NCBI RefSeq assembly: GCF_000613845.1 | Contig: NZ_BAJT01000013.1 | Span: 1-64,000, forward strand | DNA: 64,000 nucleotides | Direction of reading: 5' to 3' | Origin: Asaia astilbis JCM 15831 | Lineage (GTDB): Bacteria; Pseudomonadota; Alphaproteobacteria; Acetobacterales; Acetobacteraceae | Shown here: positions 39,795-49,531 of the stretch, one piece after another | Position numbering within the stretch: the first letter of the stretch is position 1 | Layout: each line of letters starts with the position of its first letter | Program-made: the position numbers and the translations under genes | The notes under the pieces: model-generated | What the model was told of the DNA's origin: nothing | What the model saw: only the letters and a program-made list of their open reading frames with translations | The model's database searches: none

Positions 39795-40594
39795 TCAAAC
39801 CCAAAAAGCCAGACGCGCACGCGTTCTAGTGAAAACAAGAAACGCGGTCGTGCACCAAACAATGCTCAATCCGGTCGCAACCACGACACTCGACAGGGAG
39901 GGAAGGATCCCCAGAACAGGGCCTCGCACGAGTTCCATCAGGTCGTAAAACGGATTCAAGATCAGATAATGCATCTGGTGGGGTTTGAGCTGAGACGGTT
40001 TCCAGATGATCGGCGTCACATAAAAAGCAATCTGGAGGAAAGCGGCGATAATCGGGGCAATATCTCGAAACCGCGCGCAGAGGGCACCAAGCAACAGACA
40101 CGCAGCAAAACCGTCGATCAACCACAAAACAAGACCGGGCAAGGCGGCAAGGCTGATCAAGCCGGGAAAAACTCCATAAATCACGAAAACACTGATCGGC
40201 ACGACGATGCTATGAGCGAAAACAATCGCGTTACGCACCAGCAGACGAAGAGCCTGAAGTGAGAATGGAAGCTTGATGGCATGAATCGCGGCCTCTGCCT
40301 CAATGAAGCAGGTGCAGGACTCCTGAATCAGGCTCGCGAGGCCCACCTGCCATAGCGCGAGAGAAAGCGAGAGGAAGGCAGATATTCACGCAGGTTCATG
40401 TGAAAGAGACGAGCGTAGATCACTCCCATCGAGGCGACCATGATCGCGGCCGAGATGGTCATCCACAGAGGTCCAAGAACCGAGCCGCGATAGCGTAACC
40501 TGATGTCGGTCCATCCAAGGGTCGCAGCAAGGCGCCAGGAACGAAGCCCGGATGCTAGATCTTCCCATGCGCGGGCGTGACTACTCTGGCTCAT
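39795..40594 (-). CDS. ABC-2 type exporter permease, one frameshift as read
   Basis: Six predicted membrane helices. The frame changes near 40378; adding one T gives LREYLPFLSLSLALWQVGLASLIQES and a 266-residue protein, normal for KpsM/Wzm-type permeases. The N-terminal RYRGSVLGPLWMTISAAIMV and the later FYVTPIIWKPSQL and NPFYDLMELVRGPVLG are conserved in this family. It pairs with the ATPase encoded five bases downstream. In the 248 bases before the next gene (40595-40842) nothing else is seen. Confidence 0.85.
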
Positions 40595-40842
40595 GTCCCT
40601 CCAGGGGAATTACAGGTTCTTGATCTCGAGGCATGCCGATCTTCGGGCCCTAGCCGATCAAACCTGATTTCGCAACTATCTGGGGCCCATTAGGCCTGAC
40701 ATCCCCAAACAAGATGGAAAGCGTCGCCTGGTTTATCGGCTGGCAATTTAAATCTATCTTTCTCGTCTTTAGCTCCGTAGTTTCGCCTTATTCCTACCGC
40801 ATCATGCGGATCACGCTCGGTTTGCATCAGGTGAATCATATC

Positions 40843-42186
40843 ATGACCCGTTCCCGCCATTCGAACTCCAAGGTCGGACGCAAAGAAGCCGATCGGTTCC
40901 TTTGCTCGGGGCTGCGTTCATCACGCTTCTTTATGCTCACCGGTGCAACCGCCCTGCTGGCCGCCTGTGCCACTGGCCCGCAACGTCCGCAAATTCCTGT
41001 TGCGCAGGAAGCTGCAGATTATCGCGAACATGCCAAATCCTACTATGCCCCGCCTGGCCCACCGGAAGATCCCTGGGGCCCTTATATCGAGGAAGCCTCC
41101 CGACGCTTTGACGTGCCCGGCACCTGGATACGTTCCGTCATGATGCAGGAATCAGGCGGACGGCTCTATGATCGCAATGGGCAGTTCACCACCTCGGCTC
41201 CGGGCGCCATGGGGCTGATGCAGCTCATGCCGCCGACCTATGATGATTTGCGCTCGCAATACAATCTGGGCGACGACGCCTATGACCCGCATGACAACAT
41301 CATGGCGGGCACGGCCTATATCCGTCAGATGTACGACCTTTACGGTTCACCCGGGTTTCTCGCAGCCTATAATGACGGGCCCGGCAGCCTTGATTCCTAT
41401 CTGCGTCGCGGCCGCGCTCTACCGCGGGAAACCCGCCGCTATGTCGCTCATGTTGGCCCGCAGATTGCCGGTATCTGGCCCCATAACCGCTCAGCAGCCG
41501 ATCTGATGGTTTCGCAGCATGATCCTTCTGCCGCCACCATGGTTGCCCAGAATGATGGTGAAACGGCTTCGGTCCGTGCAGCGTGGCGCCAGCAGGCTCA
41601 GGCAGCGACCTATCGCGCCGACCAGCAGGACATGCAGGTGGCCGAAGCCCCTGCAGTCGGACGCAGCTCGGTCAGCGCTGCCTGGGCGGCACGGGGCGTC
41701 GGCGGAGCAACATCCTCGCGCACTGCGCCTGTTCAGCTGGCAAGCCTGAACAGGCCTGACAACTCAGGGTCGTCCTCTGACAACGTCTCGCAGGCCTGGG
41801 CTGGCCGTGCCCCCGTCCAGCCCATTCCGGTAGGGCGCAATTTATCGGCAGAGCCGGTCCTTGCGGTTATGACGCCACGCCCGGCTTCTCGTAACGCCCC
41901 GCGTCTGACAGCGCCGTCCAAAACGACAGCAACGGGAGGCTGGGCCATTCAGGTCGGTGCCTATAACTCGGCTGTTCAGGCCACACGCGCTGTTGCACAG
42001 GCCCAGAACCACGCCGGAACTTCAGTTTCCGGCGCGCGTAGTCAGGTTTCCACGGTGCCGTCCGGTCGGGCGCATCTCTATCGGGCGCGCCTCGTCAATC
42101 TTTCTCATGACAACGCCGTGGCAGCATGCCGGAAGATGGGCCGCGACACACCTTGTGTGGTCGTCTCTCCGGGATCCTCGTTCTGA
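40843..42186 (+). CDS. Lytic murein transglycosylase with C-terminal SPOR domain
   Basis: About 447 residues. A lipobox LLAAC follows an arginine-rich stretch, so it is probably a lipoprotein. The SLT domain holds the catalytic Glu in RSVMMQESGGRLYDRNG, and GAMGLMQLMPPTYDDL and FLAAYNDGPG further on. A long Ala/Gln/Ser linker leads to a SPOR domain, GGWAIQVGAYNSAVQATRAV, that binds denuded glycan at the septum. It cleaves peptidoglycan to 1,6-anhydroMurNAc products, the kind recycled by anmK and murQ elsewhere in this window. Start is the ATG at 40843; a later ATG would trim the long n-region. Confidence 0.85.
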   Translation: MTRSRHSNSKVGRKEADRFLCSGLRSSRFFMLTGATALLAACATGPQRPQIPVAQEAADYREHAKSYYAPPGPPEDPWGPYIEEASRRFDVPGTWIRSVMMQESGGRLYDRNGQFTTSAPGAMGLMQLMPPTYDDLRSQYNLGDDAYDPHDNIMAGTAYIRQMYDLYGSPGFLAAYNDGPGSLDSYLRRGRALPRETRRYVAHVGPQIAGIWPHNRSAADLMVSQHDPSAATMVAQNDGETASVRAAWRQQAQAATYRADQQDMQVAEAPAVGRSSVSAAWAARGVGGATSSRTAPVQLASLNRPDNSGSSSDNVSQAWAGRAPVQPIPVGRNLSAEPVLAVMTPRPASRNAPRLTAPSKTTATGGWAIQVGAYNSAVQATRAVAQAQNHAGTSVSGARSQVSTVPSGRAHLYRARLVNLSHDNAVAACRKMGRDTPCVVVSPGSSF

Positions 42187-42209
42187 CCCTTATACTGCGC
42201 GGAGCCCGC

Positions 42210-42779
42210 ATGTCCCGTCGAGTTACTCTCACCTCCCTATCGGCCCTGTTCGGCCTGTCTCTCGCTCTGTCAGCACCGGCAGCAAACGCCGCATTGCCTC
42301 AGGGAAGCGAGGCTCCGAACTTCACGCTGCCGTCCACCCAGAACGGCAGGGTCAAGCCGTATATCCTGCGTGATGCCCTCTCCAAAGGTCCGGTCGTTCT
42401 CTATTTCTATCCGGCCGCCTTCACCAAAGGCTGCACGGCGGAAGCCAACGGCTTCGCTGATGCCATGCCAAGATTCACGGCTCTCGGCGCGACCGTCATC
42501 GGCGTGTCCATGGACGGGATAGACAAGCTCGACGATTTCTCCGTCAGTCAGATCCGCGGGTTGTTCCCGCTCGCCTCTGATACTGACGGCAAGGTCGCCC
42601 GCCTCTACGATGCTAAAATGCCGATGCTGGATATCGCTCAGCGGGTCACCTATGTCATCGCACCGAGCCGCCGGATCATCGCGACGATCAGCTCGGAAAC
42701 ACCTGCCAACCATATCGAGAAGGCACTGGCAGCGTTGCAGGCTTTCAAATCCGTCACCGCCGAAAATCAAAAGAAGTAA
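42210..42779 (+). CDS. Exported peroxiredoxin (AhpC/TSA, Bcp-like)
   Basis: 189 residues with a Sec signal peptide (LSALFGLSLALSAPAANAA). The peroxidatic cysteine is in FYPAAFTKGCTAEANGF, the TxxC form of Bcp/PrxQ-type peroxiredoxins, and the VTYVIAPSRRI block is typical. It would reduce peroxides in the periplasm. No second cysteine is obvious, suggesting a 1-Cys mechanism. It starts 23 bases after the transglycosylase stop, probably co-transcribed. Confidence 0.85.
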   Translation: MSRRVTLTSLSALFGLSLALSAPAANAALPQGSEAPNFTLPSTQNGRVKPYILRDALSKGPVVLYFYPAAFTKGCTAEANGFADAMPRFTALGATVIGVSMDGIDKLDDFSVSQIRGLFPLASDTDGKVARLYDAKMPMLDIAQRVTYVIAPSRRIIATISSETPANHIEKALAALQAFKSVTAENQKK

Positions 42780-42800
42780 AGGTCACGGCGCACGCATCGG

Positions 42801-43349
42801 ATGAGTGCGCCTAAAGAGGTTATGAATCAGGAAACTTCGCCTCATCACGTAGGGTCTTCAAAGGCCCTGCGTCTGCAGGATGACGTTGTCAGCACTGCCC
42901 TCTATGGCGGTCCGCAGGAATGCTACCGCTATCGTCTCCATCGCATTTGGGACGACACACTTCCCACACTCATGTGGCTGATGATGAACCCTTCTGTCGC
43001 GACGGAATATGGCGACGACAGGACGGTGGCAAAGTGCCAGCGCTATGCGCGCGCATGGGGCTATGGCGCCATGTTCGTAGGCAACAGCTTTGGCTATCGG
43101 TGCACGGACCAGAAGCGTCTGCTGGAAGTCCCGGATCCCGTCGGACCGGATAATGACGCAGCTCTGCTCGATATGGCTCAAAAGGCCGACAAGGTCATTT
43201 TGGCCTATGGCTCTCCGACCCATCCCTCGCTTCGCTTGCGTGGCAATGAGGTCGCCCTCTCCCTGCACCGTGCAGGGATAGAATTGTCCGTCATGCGGCT
43301 GAGCAAAGGCGGCAGGCCTGAGCATCCGCTTTATCTGCCTCCGCTCTGA
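42801..43349 (+). CDS. DUF1643 family protein
   Basis: 182 residues, soluble. RYRLHRIWDDTLPTLMWLMMNPSVATEYGDDRTVAKC, cited in part, AMFVGNSFGYRC and VILAYGSPTHPSL are the conserved blocks of DUF1643, whose function is unknown; some members lie in phage or modification loci. It starts 21 bases after the peroxiredoxin gene on the same strand. The ATG at 42801 or the in-frame ATG 7 codons on could be the start. Confidence 0.72.
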   Translation: MSAPKEVMNQETSPHHVGSSKALRLQDDVVSTALYGGPQECYRYRLHRIWDDTLPTLMWLMMNPSVATEYGDDRTVAKCQRYARAWGYGAMFVGNSFGYRCTDQKRLLEVPDPVGPDNDAALLDMAQKADKVILAYGSPTHPSLRLRGNEVALSLHRAGIELSVMRLSKGGRPEHPLYLPPL

Positions 43350-43411
43350 CCCCGAGCCTGCTCGACAACACATTTTTTGTCGGGCTGGAGACGGGATAAC
43401 AGGGAAAGCGT

Positions 43412-43441
43412 GATAGCGCCCGCCGTAACGCAGGCGCTATC
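43412..43441. terminator. Candidate bidirectional terminator
   Basis: A perfect 9-bp stem, GATAGCGCC and GGCGCTATC, around a 12-base loop, between convergent genes (DUF1643 on plus, POTRA protein on minus). There is no long T-run. Confidence 0.5.
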
Positions 43442-43449
43442 TACAGCGC

Positions 43450-44076
43450 TTACTTCTCAGTGATCTGATAGGTCAGGACCACGTGGTTATCGTGATTTGG
43501 CTGCGTTGCGACCGGCTGAATCTGCACGCCGAGATCGTGCTTCTGATAGATCTTCTGAATGGCAACAGTGTCAGCTGAAGCGGCTTCCGCCGTGACAGTC
43601 GCGCCAGGACGCAGGGCCGTCGCAGCTTCGAGCTCAGCCGTCGGCACCTTCTTGTTGCCGACAAATTCGACCTTGTCGAGCACGAAGGGGGCGGGGGCCG
43701 GTGCTGCGCTCGGGGCTTGTTCCTCGATCACGAGATAGAACTGCACCGTATTCTTCACGAAGCGTTCTTTTTCGCTGAATTTGGCGCCGAGATTCTTGGC
43801 CTTGTAAAGATCGGCCACCTTCTGCACGCCAGCATCGAGCTGATCGCGGGTCACTGTATCACCCACATGATAAGGAAGAGCGGCAAGGATATCCGCCGTA
43901 GCAACAGCCTTGTTGCCTTCAACCTTCAGAATTTTGAGCGTGAGCGGCGCGTTGGCCGCCGGAGCGCTGGCCGCCATCGCCGGAGCGATAACCCCGGATG
44001 CGGGCAGGCAAGGCAGAGCAGCCGTTCCGGCGATCAGGGCCAGACCGGCAAAAGCGTAACGTGAGCTTGGCTTCAT
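43450..44076 (-). CDS. Exported POTRA-domain-like protein
   Basis: 208 residues with a signal peptide and a region rich in Ala and Pro. Two repeats resemble POTRA modules: LKILKVEGNKAVATADILAALPYHVGDTV and VLDKVEFVGNKKVPTAELEAATALRPGATV, each cited in part, with the typical V-x-G-N-K and L-x-P-G pattern. POTRA modules occur in BamA, TamA and two-partner secretion proteins in front of a barrel; here there is no barrel. It would be a soluble periplasmic protein. The ATG at 44076 is chosen for its signal peptide. It lies 210 bases downstream of the peptide symporter. Confidence 0.65.
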   Translation of the reverse strand: MKPSSRYAFAGLALIAGTAALPCLPASGVIAPAMAASAPAANAPLTLKILKVEGNKAVATADILAALPYHVGDTVTRDQLDAGVQKVADLYKAKNLGAKFSEKERFVKNTVQFYLVIEEQAPSAAPAPAPFVLDKVEFVGNKKVPTAELEAATALRPGATVTAEAASADTVAIQKIYQKHDLGVQIQPVATQPNHDNHVVLTYQITEK

Positions 44077-44286
44077 GATATCGTCCTTCTGAACAGGCTC
44101 GTTCTGAGCGCCGGGATGATAGGCAGGTTCATGCCCTCTTGGCAAAACATGCAATTCCCCGTCCTGCACGGTCGACCATCAGCTACTCTACCAGTCCCGC
44201 GAGGCTCCTCGTTTTGGTCAAGGATCCTCCAAAGGACGAACCTGTTAAGCCTCAACAGTCAGTCCCGGGCCGGGACAGGAAAAGAA

Positions 44287-45781
44287 CTAGTGTTCGCGAG
44301 GCGCGCCCATCGCCTGCACATGCTCCCGGTCCCAGCGCTTGGCCAGCGGCAGCAGGCAAGCCAGCACGCCGGTGAGGATCAATCCTGCAATAAACAGATC
44401 GCGGAAGAGCGGCACGTAAAGGCTGCTGCTGCGGCCCCTGTTGTCGGCTCCCCTGTCGCCGCCGCAAAGTTCGCAACGAGGCTGCCAGCGTACATTGCAA
44501 TCCCCCAGAGAAGGTAGAGCGAGCCCATCATGAAGCCACTGCTTTCCGCCGCCGTGTACCGCGCGATGATTGCAAGCCCGAGCGCCATGGTCAGAAGCTC
44601 GGCAATCGAGATCAGTCCATAACCGAGGACCATCACCCATGCCGAAACCAGGTTCTGGGCATGAGAGGCTGCGATCCACCAGATAAGGAAACCAATTGTC
44701 ACAAGACCGAAGCCCAGAACCATCTTATGCGCGAGAGACAGGTCACGTCCCTGAGCCGCAAGACGGTTGTAAAGCGCGGCAAGAACCGGGCTGGCCAGCA
44801 TGATCCAGATCGGATTGAGCGCCTGAAACTGGCCCGCACTGATGTGAACCAGCGTCACACCCCCAATGCGCAAATCACCATCGACCGCACGCAAGGCAAA
44901 GAGCGTCAGAGACGTCATCATCTGTTGGTAGAAAATGAGATAGGCCATGCTTTCGAGACAAAGCAGAAACGTCAGTCGTAGGCCCGGACGGGCCTGCGCG
45001 CTGGATCGCAGATAGAGGCGTCCCCAGAGAAACGCGATGGCAAGGCTCGCACACCATACGCAAAGCCGGGCAACGCTGGGACTGGCGATGATACCGGTCA
45101 GAACAAGCACCGTCAGGGCAAAACCGCCCAGCACGATCAGGAAGGGACGGAGCCGGAAAGGCCCTTGATCCAGCGCGGATCCCGCATGATGAATCCAGCG
45201 TTGACGCCAGAAATAATAGAGCAGTCCCACGACCAGCCCACCGGAACAGGTCAGAAACGCGCTGGCCGGTCCGTAGCTGTCCTGCAGCAACGGCGTCACG
45301 AGCATCGATACCGTCGAACCGACATTGACCGACATGTAGTAGATCGTGAACGCCGCATCGAGAGCAGCGTCATCCCCCTCATAAATTCGCCGTACCAGAT
45401 TGGCCGCATTGGGCTTGAAAAGCCCGTTACCCGCGGAGATCAGCGCCATGGCGAAGAAGAGCAGGGTCCGGTGCTGATCGGCCAGAGCCAACGCCCCATA
45501 GCCAAAGATCAACGCAAAGGCTCCCATGAGCATGGTGCGGCGGGGACCCAGAATACGGTCGCCCGCATATCCACCAGAACGGGGGTGATATAGGTCAGAC
45601 CGACAAAGGCCGCGATCATGACATTGGCCGCCACATCGCTCAGACCGAGACGCTGCACCAGATAGAGCGTGAGAACGGCCTGCATGCCATAATAGCCGAA
45701 GCGTTCCCACAGCTCGATGGCAAACACGACAGAAAAGGCCTGTCGTCGTGTCGGCAGCTCGGAAAGGGAGGGTGAACTCAT
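44287..45781 (-). CDS. Proton-dependent oligopeptide transporter (POT/PTR family), two frameshifts as read
   Basis: Three frames joined by single added bases near 45575 (ITPVL/GGYAGDRILG) and 44420 (AAAAAF/YVPLFRD), giving 498 residues. FAIELWERFGYYGMQAVLTLYL in helix 1 is the ExxERFxYY motif that binds protons and peptides. GGYAGDRILGPRRT and LISAGNGLFKPNAANLV are further family blocks. It takes up di- and tripeptides across the inner membrane with protons. The start is the second in-frame ATG at 45781, giving MSSPSLSELP. Confidence 0.85.
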
Positions 45782-45847
45782 GAAGGGGATTCCGGGCAAA
45801 GAAAGAATTGTTGCCCGGAGATATCACACTCCACGTTGATGGAAAGG

Positions 45848-45994
45848 CTAAAGTCCCGACCAGATACCCGAGATTTTCATCCCGCTGTAACAAAGCACCA
45901 GCAGCAGCGCGACGGAAAGAACCGCGACCACAGCCCCCATCACCTCACGCGTAAAGAACAGCCTCCAGTCGAAAAAGCTGGTCCGCTTCGCCAT
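45848..45994 (-). CDS. Small single-helix membrane protein, 48 aa
   Basis: Begins MAKRTSFFDWRLFFTREVMG and continues with one hydrophobic helix (AVVAVLSVALLLVLCY) and a short tail. Its ATG is three bases after the stop of the DnaJ-type gene, so translation is coupled. I do not recognise the family; small one-helix proteins beside chaperone genes are seen in other bacteria without a firm role. Confidence 0.55.
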   Translation of the reverse strand: MAKRTSFFDWRLFFTREVMGAVVAVLSVALLLVLCYSGMKISGIWSGL

Positions 45995-45997
45995 GGA

Positions 45998-46920
45998 TCA
46001 GGCCTTTTCGCCTTCATGCGCCCGCTGTTTGGCGAGGAAGTTCTCGAGCGCAGGATCGACCTTCCCGATCTTTACCTGAAGCGTAATGTAGAGATTTCCG
46101 GCCTTGTGAGATCCGTGTTCAGCAACCCCGCGCCCGGTCAGGCGCAAGACTGCCCCCGTATCGGAATGAGGAGGCACTGTCATCGTGACCTGACCCTTGG
46201 GGGTCGGAACCATGATCTTGCCGCCCAGAATTGCCGTTTTCAGATCGACCGGAGCGCTGGCTCTGAGATCGCGGCCCTCACGGGTATAGACGGTGCTGGC
46301 TTCAACCGAGATCGTAATCAGCGCATCCCCTGCAGGAGCCTTATCCCCTACCCCGGGGCTGCCTTTTCCGCTCAGACGCAGGGTCTGGCCATCTTCGATC
46401 CCGGCAGGGATTCTGACCTCGACCGTCCCTGCCTCAGGGAGTGTAACGCGGCTGATCGTTCCGAGAACAGAATCCTCGAACGAGATATTCAGCGTGTAGG
46501 AACGATCTCCCCCCGACGGCTACCGCGACGCCCCCCAAAGGGACCACCCCCGAAATTTCCTCCGGCATTGCCAGCACCGAACATGTCGGAGAAGAAAGCG
46601 CCCAGATCTTCCTGATTGAACTGACCGCCCCCGCCACCGGGAAAACCCTGACCGCCTCTGAAGCCACCGCCCTGTCCGAACGGGCCCCGCTCATTGCCCT
46701 CGGCATCGATCTCACCACGATCGAAACGGGCGCGTTTTTCCTTGTCGCCGAGGATCGCGTAAGCCGCGCCTACTGCCTTGAAGGCTTCCTCTGCTTTTTT
46801 GTTGTTCGGATTGTGGTCGGGATGATGCTCTTTGGCGAGTTTGCGATAGGCGGTCCGGATGTCCTTATCCGTCGCGCCGCGCGTCAGGCCGAGCGCTGTA
46901 TAAGGGTCTTTCACGCCCAT
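45998..46920 (-). CDS. DnaJ-type co-chaperone (CbpA-like), one frameshift as read
   Basis: The J-domain is complete: DPYTALGLTRGATDKDIRTAYRKLAKEHHPDHNP, cited in part, with the HPD that stimulates DnaK. A Gly/Phe-rich linker follows, then after a frame change in a run of six G near 46510 the two substrate-binding domains (SYTLNISFEDSVLGT and GNLYITLQVKIGKVDPALENFL). Adding one G gives 307 residues, the size of CbpA. There is no CxxCxGxG zinc region, so it is type II. The ATG at 46920 has a GGAGAT site; earlier in-frame codons look untranslated. Confidence 0.85.
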
Positions 46921-46994
46921 ATCTCCATGCTGATCATAAATACTACAGAATTCATGAGTTATATATGGTTCCGAGCGTAGACGTTGCAAGAATG

Positions 46995-48521
46995 CTAGCG
47001 TGAGAAGGTTTTCGCAAGAATACTCTGCTTGGCAGCATCGATTGGCAAGGCCGTATCACGGAGCGCCATGCCCTGCCAGCCTGCTCCCATCGCCGTATAC
47101 AGGGCCACTGTGTCATGCAGTCGCGCGGTCTTAGCGGCAGCTTCGCGATCCTGCGCGCCCAGCAAAGTCCGTTGGGTTGTCAGAACGTTGATGTAGTCGG
47201 TCAGCCCCGCCGCATAGAGGCGTCGGGCTCGCTCGGCTGCAAGCCCACTATCGACCGACGCCTGATGAAGCTGGCTGACATAATGGTCGTTATGCAGCCA
47301 GGATGTCATCGCATCCTCAACCTCACGAAACGCATTCAGAACCGTTTTGCGATAGGTGAGACGGCTAGCTTCTGCGCGCGCTCTCGCTTCGACAACCTGC
47401 GAGGTAAAACGGCCACCATGCATGACCGGCAGGCTTGCCAGCATCATGAAGGACCAGCTCATCGCATTGACCTGAAAGGCCTGATACATCGCCGAGGCAT
47501 TGGGGTTGAACGTGAGCGGGATCGAGAATTTCGGATAAAGCTGGGCTACGGCAACCCCGATCCGCGCAGTTGCCTCGGCATAACCCCGCTCTGCCGCACG
47601 GATGTCAGGGCGATTGGCCACAACGATAGACGGCAGAGTTGCGGGGAAACGCGGCGTCACCGGCAGCGACGCGGTTCCGTTCGGCAAGGCCTCCAGTTCG
47701 GCCTTGAGATCGCCGGGCATGTCGCCGAGCAGAACACTGACACCATGGCTCAAAGTATCGATCTGGGCCTTGAGAGGCTCTAGCGAGGCTAGTTCACTAT
47801 CGAGCTCGCTCTGGGCCTGAGCAATCTGCAGCGTATTGCCGATCCCCTCCAGGTAGAGACGATTGGCCAGGTCAATCGCATTTCGGGCATTTTTGACATT
47901 CGCCTGCGCGATCGAGAGGCGAAGCTGTGCCCCACGCAGGGATATATAGGCGCGTACCAGATCGGAGAGCAGCGTCATGAGCGTGGCTCGCCGATCTTCG
48001 ATACTGACATCGATAGCGCGCTCGCTGGCCTCGACCTCGCGGCGAATGCGCCCGAACGCATCGATTTCCCAGCTCGCCTGCGCACCATAGGTCAGCACGG
48101 ACGCTTCAGGTCGGTTCTGAGGGCTTCCAGGGCGGATCGGCCAGTTATCGATATTGATCGAATACCGGCTCGATCCTCCCCCTGCATTGACATCGAGCTG
48201 AGGATACCAAGCAGAGGCCGCTTCTTCGCGCATTGCGCGCCCGGCAATAATGCGCTGATCGGCGATGAGAAGATCAAAATTACCCTTGATCGCCTGAGCG
48301 ACCAGCCTGTTGAGCAGCGGATCTTCGTATTGCCCCCACCACTCCTTCATTTCTGCTTCGGTACGGGCGATTTCCTCGGGCGTTGCCGCGTGGTCGGCCT
48401 CGACAAAGCCATCCGGTAATTTCATGCGGTCGGGACGATAGGCAGGTCCTACCGTGCATCCGGCCAGAAGGGACGCAGCCAGAGCGAAAGCCGCGATCCT
48501 GCGGGGAGGAGTGACCATCAT
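46995..48521 (-). CDS. Outer-membrane efflux channel (NodT/OprM family)
   Basis: About 508 residues. The start MMVTPPRRIAAFALAASLLA is followed by the lipobox LLAGC, then VGPAYRPD, the standard NodT beginning. Two OEP repeats are visible, each with a GWEIDxFG/RVE-type block (ASWEIDAFGRIRREVE; NAFREVEDAMTSW). It forms the trimeric exit duct of a tripartite pump. Its ATG shares one base with the stop of the adaptor gene before it, a tight coupling. Confidence 0.87.
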   Translation of the reverse strand: MMVTPPRRIAAFALAASLLAGCTVGPAYRPDRMKLPDGFVEADHAATPEEIARTEAEMKEWWGQYEDPLLNRLVAQAIKGNFDLLIADQRIIAGRAMREEAASAWYPQLDVNAGGGSSRYSINIDNWPIRPGSPQNRPEASVLTYGAQASWEIDAFGRIRREVEASERAIDVSIEDRRATLMTLLSDLVRAYISLRGAQLRLSIAQANVKNARNAIDLANRLYLEGIGNTLQIAQAQSELDSELASLEPLKAQIDTLSHGVSVLLGDMPGDLKAELEALPNGTASLPVTPRFPATLPSIVVANRPDIRAAERGYAEATARIGVAVAQLYPKFSIPLTFNPNASAMYQAFQVNAMSWSFMMLASLPVMHGGRFTSQVVEARARAEASRLTYRKTVLNAFREVEDAMTSWLHNDHYVSQLHQASVDSGLAAERARRLYAAGLTDYINVLTTQRTLLGAQDREAAAKTARLHDTVALYTAMGAGWQGMALRDTALPIDAAKQSILAKTFSR

Positions 48522-49432
48522 CAGAGGTGGTTCTGCAGCCATGTGGTCAAGCGCCCCCTCTGCCCACGAGCAGGGGTCCCGACCGTTACCGTGCACGTCA
48601 TGCCTGCCGCGAGAATCACTTCAGGCGGAACGCGATCCAGATGGATCCTCACAGGGATACGCTGCGCCAGGCGCACCCAGGTAAAAATCGGATTGACGTC
48701 CTGCAGTCCCAGCTTGTCGGGCGACCCGTTCTGATCGTTGATGCCTCGCGCAATCGATACGACATGGGCGGGGATGACTTCGCGGTATCCCATGAATTTC
48801 ACACGTGCCACATCGCCGACATGCACGCCCCACATCTTGGTCTCTTCGAAATAGGCGTTGATCCAGAAGCTGTCTGCATCGATCACTGCCATGCGGGACT
48901 GGCCCTCATGAGCGTAGTCGCCCACCCGAAGATTGAGGTTGGTCACGTAGCCATCGACCGGGGAATAAACGGTTGATCGTTGCAGGTTCAGACGTGCGAC
49001 ATCCAGAGTGGCGCGCGCGGCATTCACCGCGTCCTCCTGGGTCTCGACATTCGAATTATAGATTTCCTGCTCTTCAGCTGAGACAATCCCGTTCAGCCCC
49101 ATGCGACGCTTGGCATCATTGCGCCGCAGCTTGAGATCTTCCTCGGCACCGGCCAGATGGGCCTCAGCCTGCTTGATGGCGAGACGAAACCTGACTGGGT
49201 CGATGACGAAAAGAGGGTCGCCCCGATGAACGAAATCATTGTCATGTACAGGGACACTGACGACCGTTCCGGAGACCTCGGGAGCCGCATCGACGACATA
49301 GGCGCGCACACGACCGTCACGCGTCCATGGCGCGATCATGTAGGTTTCCCACAGCGTGTAGCCCAGAAGCAGCGTGACCCCGAGCACCGCGAAAGTGAGA
49401 AAAACTCGGATCAGCGTACGGGCGAGCAGCAC
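48521..49432 (-). CDS. Periplasmic adaptor (HlyD/AaeA-type membrane fusion protein)
   Basis: 303 residues: one N-terminal membrane helix (about 8-28), then VDAAPEVSGTVVSVPVHDNDFVHRGDPLFVIDP, cited in part, a biotinyl-lipoyl half, a short coiled coil, and the second lipoyl half STVYSPVDGYVTNLNLRVGDY. The size and layout match AaeA of the aromatic-acid efflux system. It bridges an inner-membrane pump to the outer-membrane channel encoded next. The expected FUSC permease (AaeB) is absent nearby. Confidence 0.85.
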   Translation of the reverse strand: MLLARTLIRVFLTFAVLGVTLLLGYTLWETYMIAPWTRDGRVRAYVVDAAPEVSGTVVSVPVHDNDFVHRGDPLFVIDPVRFRLAIKQAEAHLAGAEEDLKLRRNDAKRRMGLNGIVSAEEQEIYNSNVETQEDAVNAARATLDVARLNLQRSTVYSPVDGYVTNLNLRVGDYAHEGQSRMAVIDADSFWINAYFEETKMWGVHVGDVARVKFMGYREVIPAHVVSIARGINDQNGSPDKLGLQDVNPIFTWVRLAQRIPVRIHLDRVPPEVILAAGMTCTVTVGTPARGQRGRLTTWLQNHL

Positions 49433-49531
49433 GAAACATATTCCTTGTCAAAGAACGGGGGGAAGAGTGCCTGAAGGAAGCAGGAGCCGGAAATCGTCAC
49501 CACGCTCCGGATCCAGGAAGCAACATGAGCT

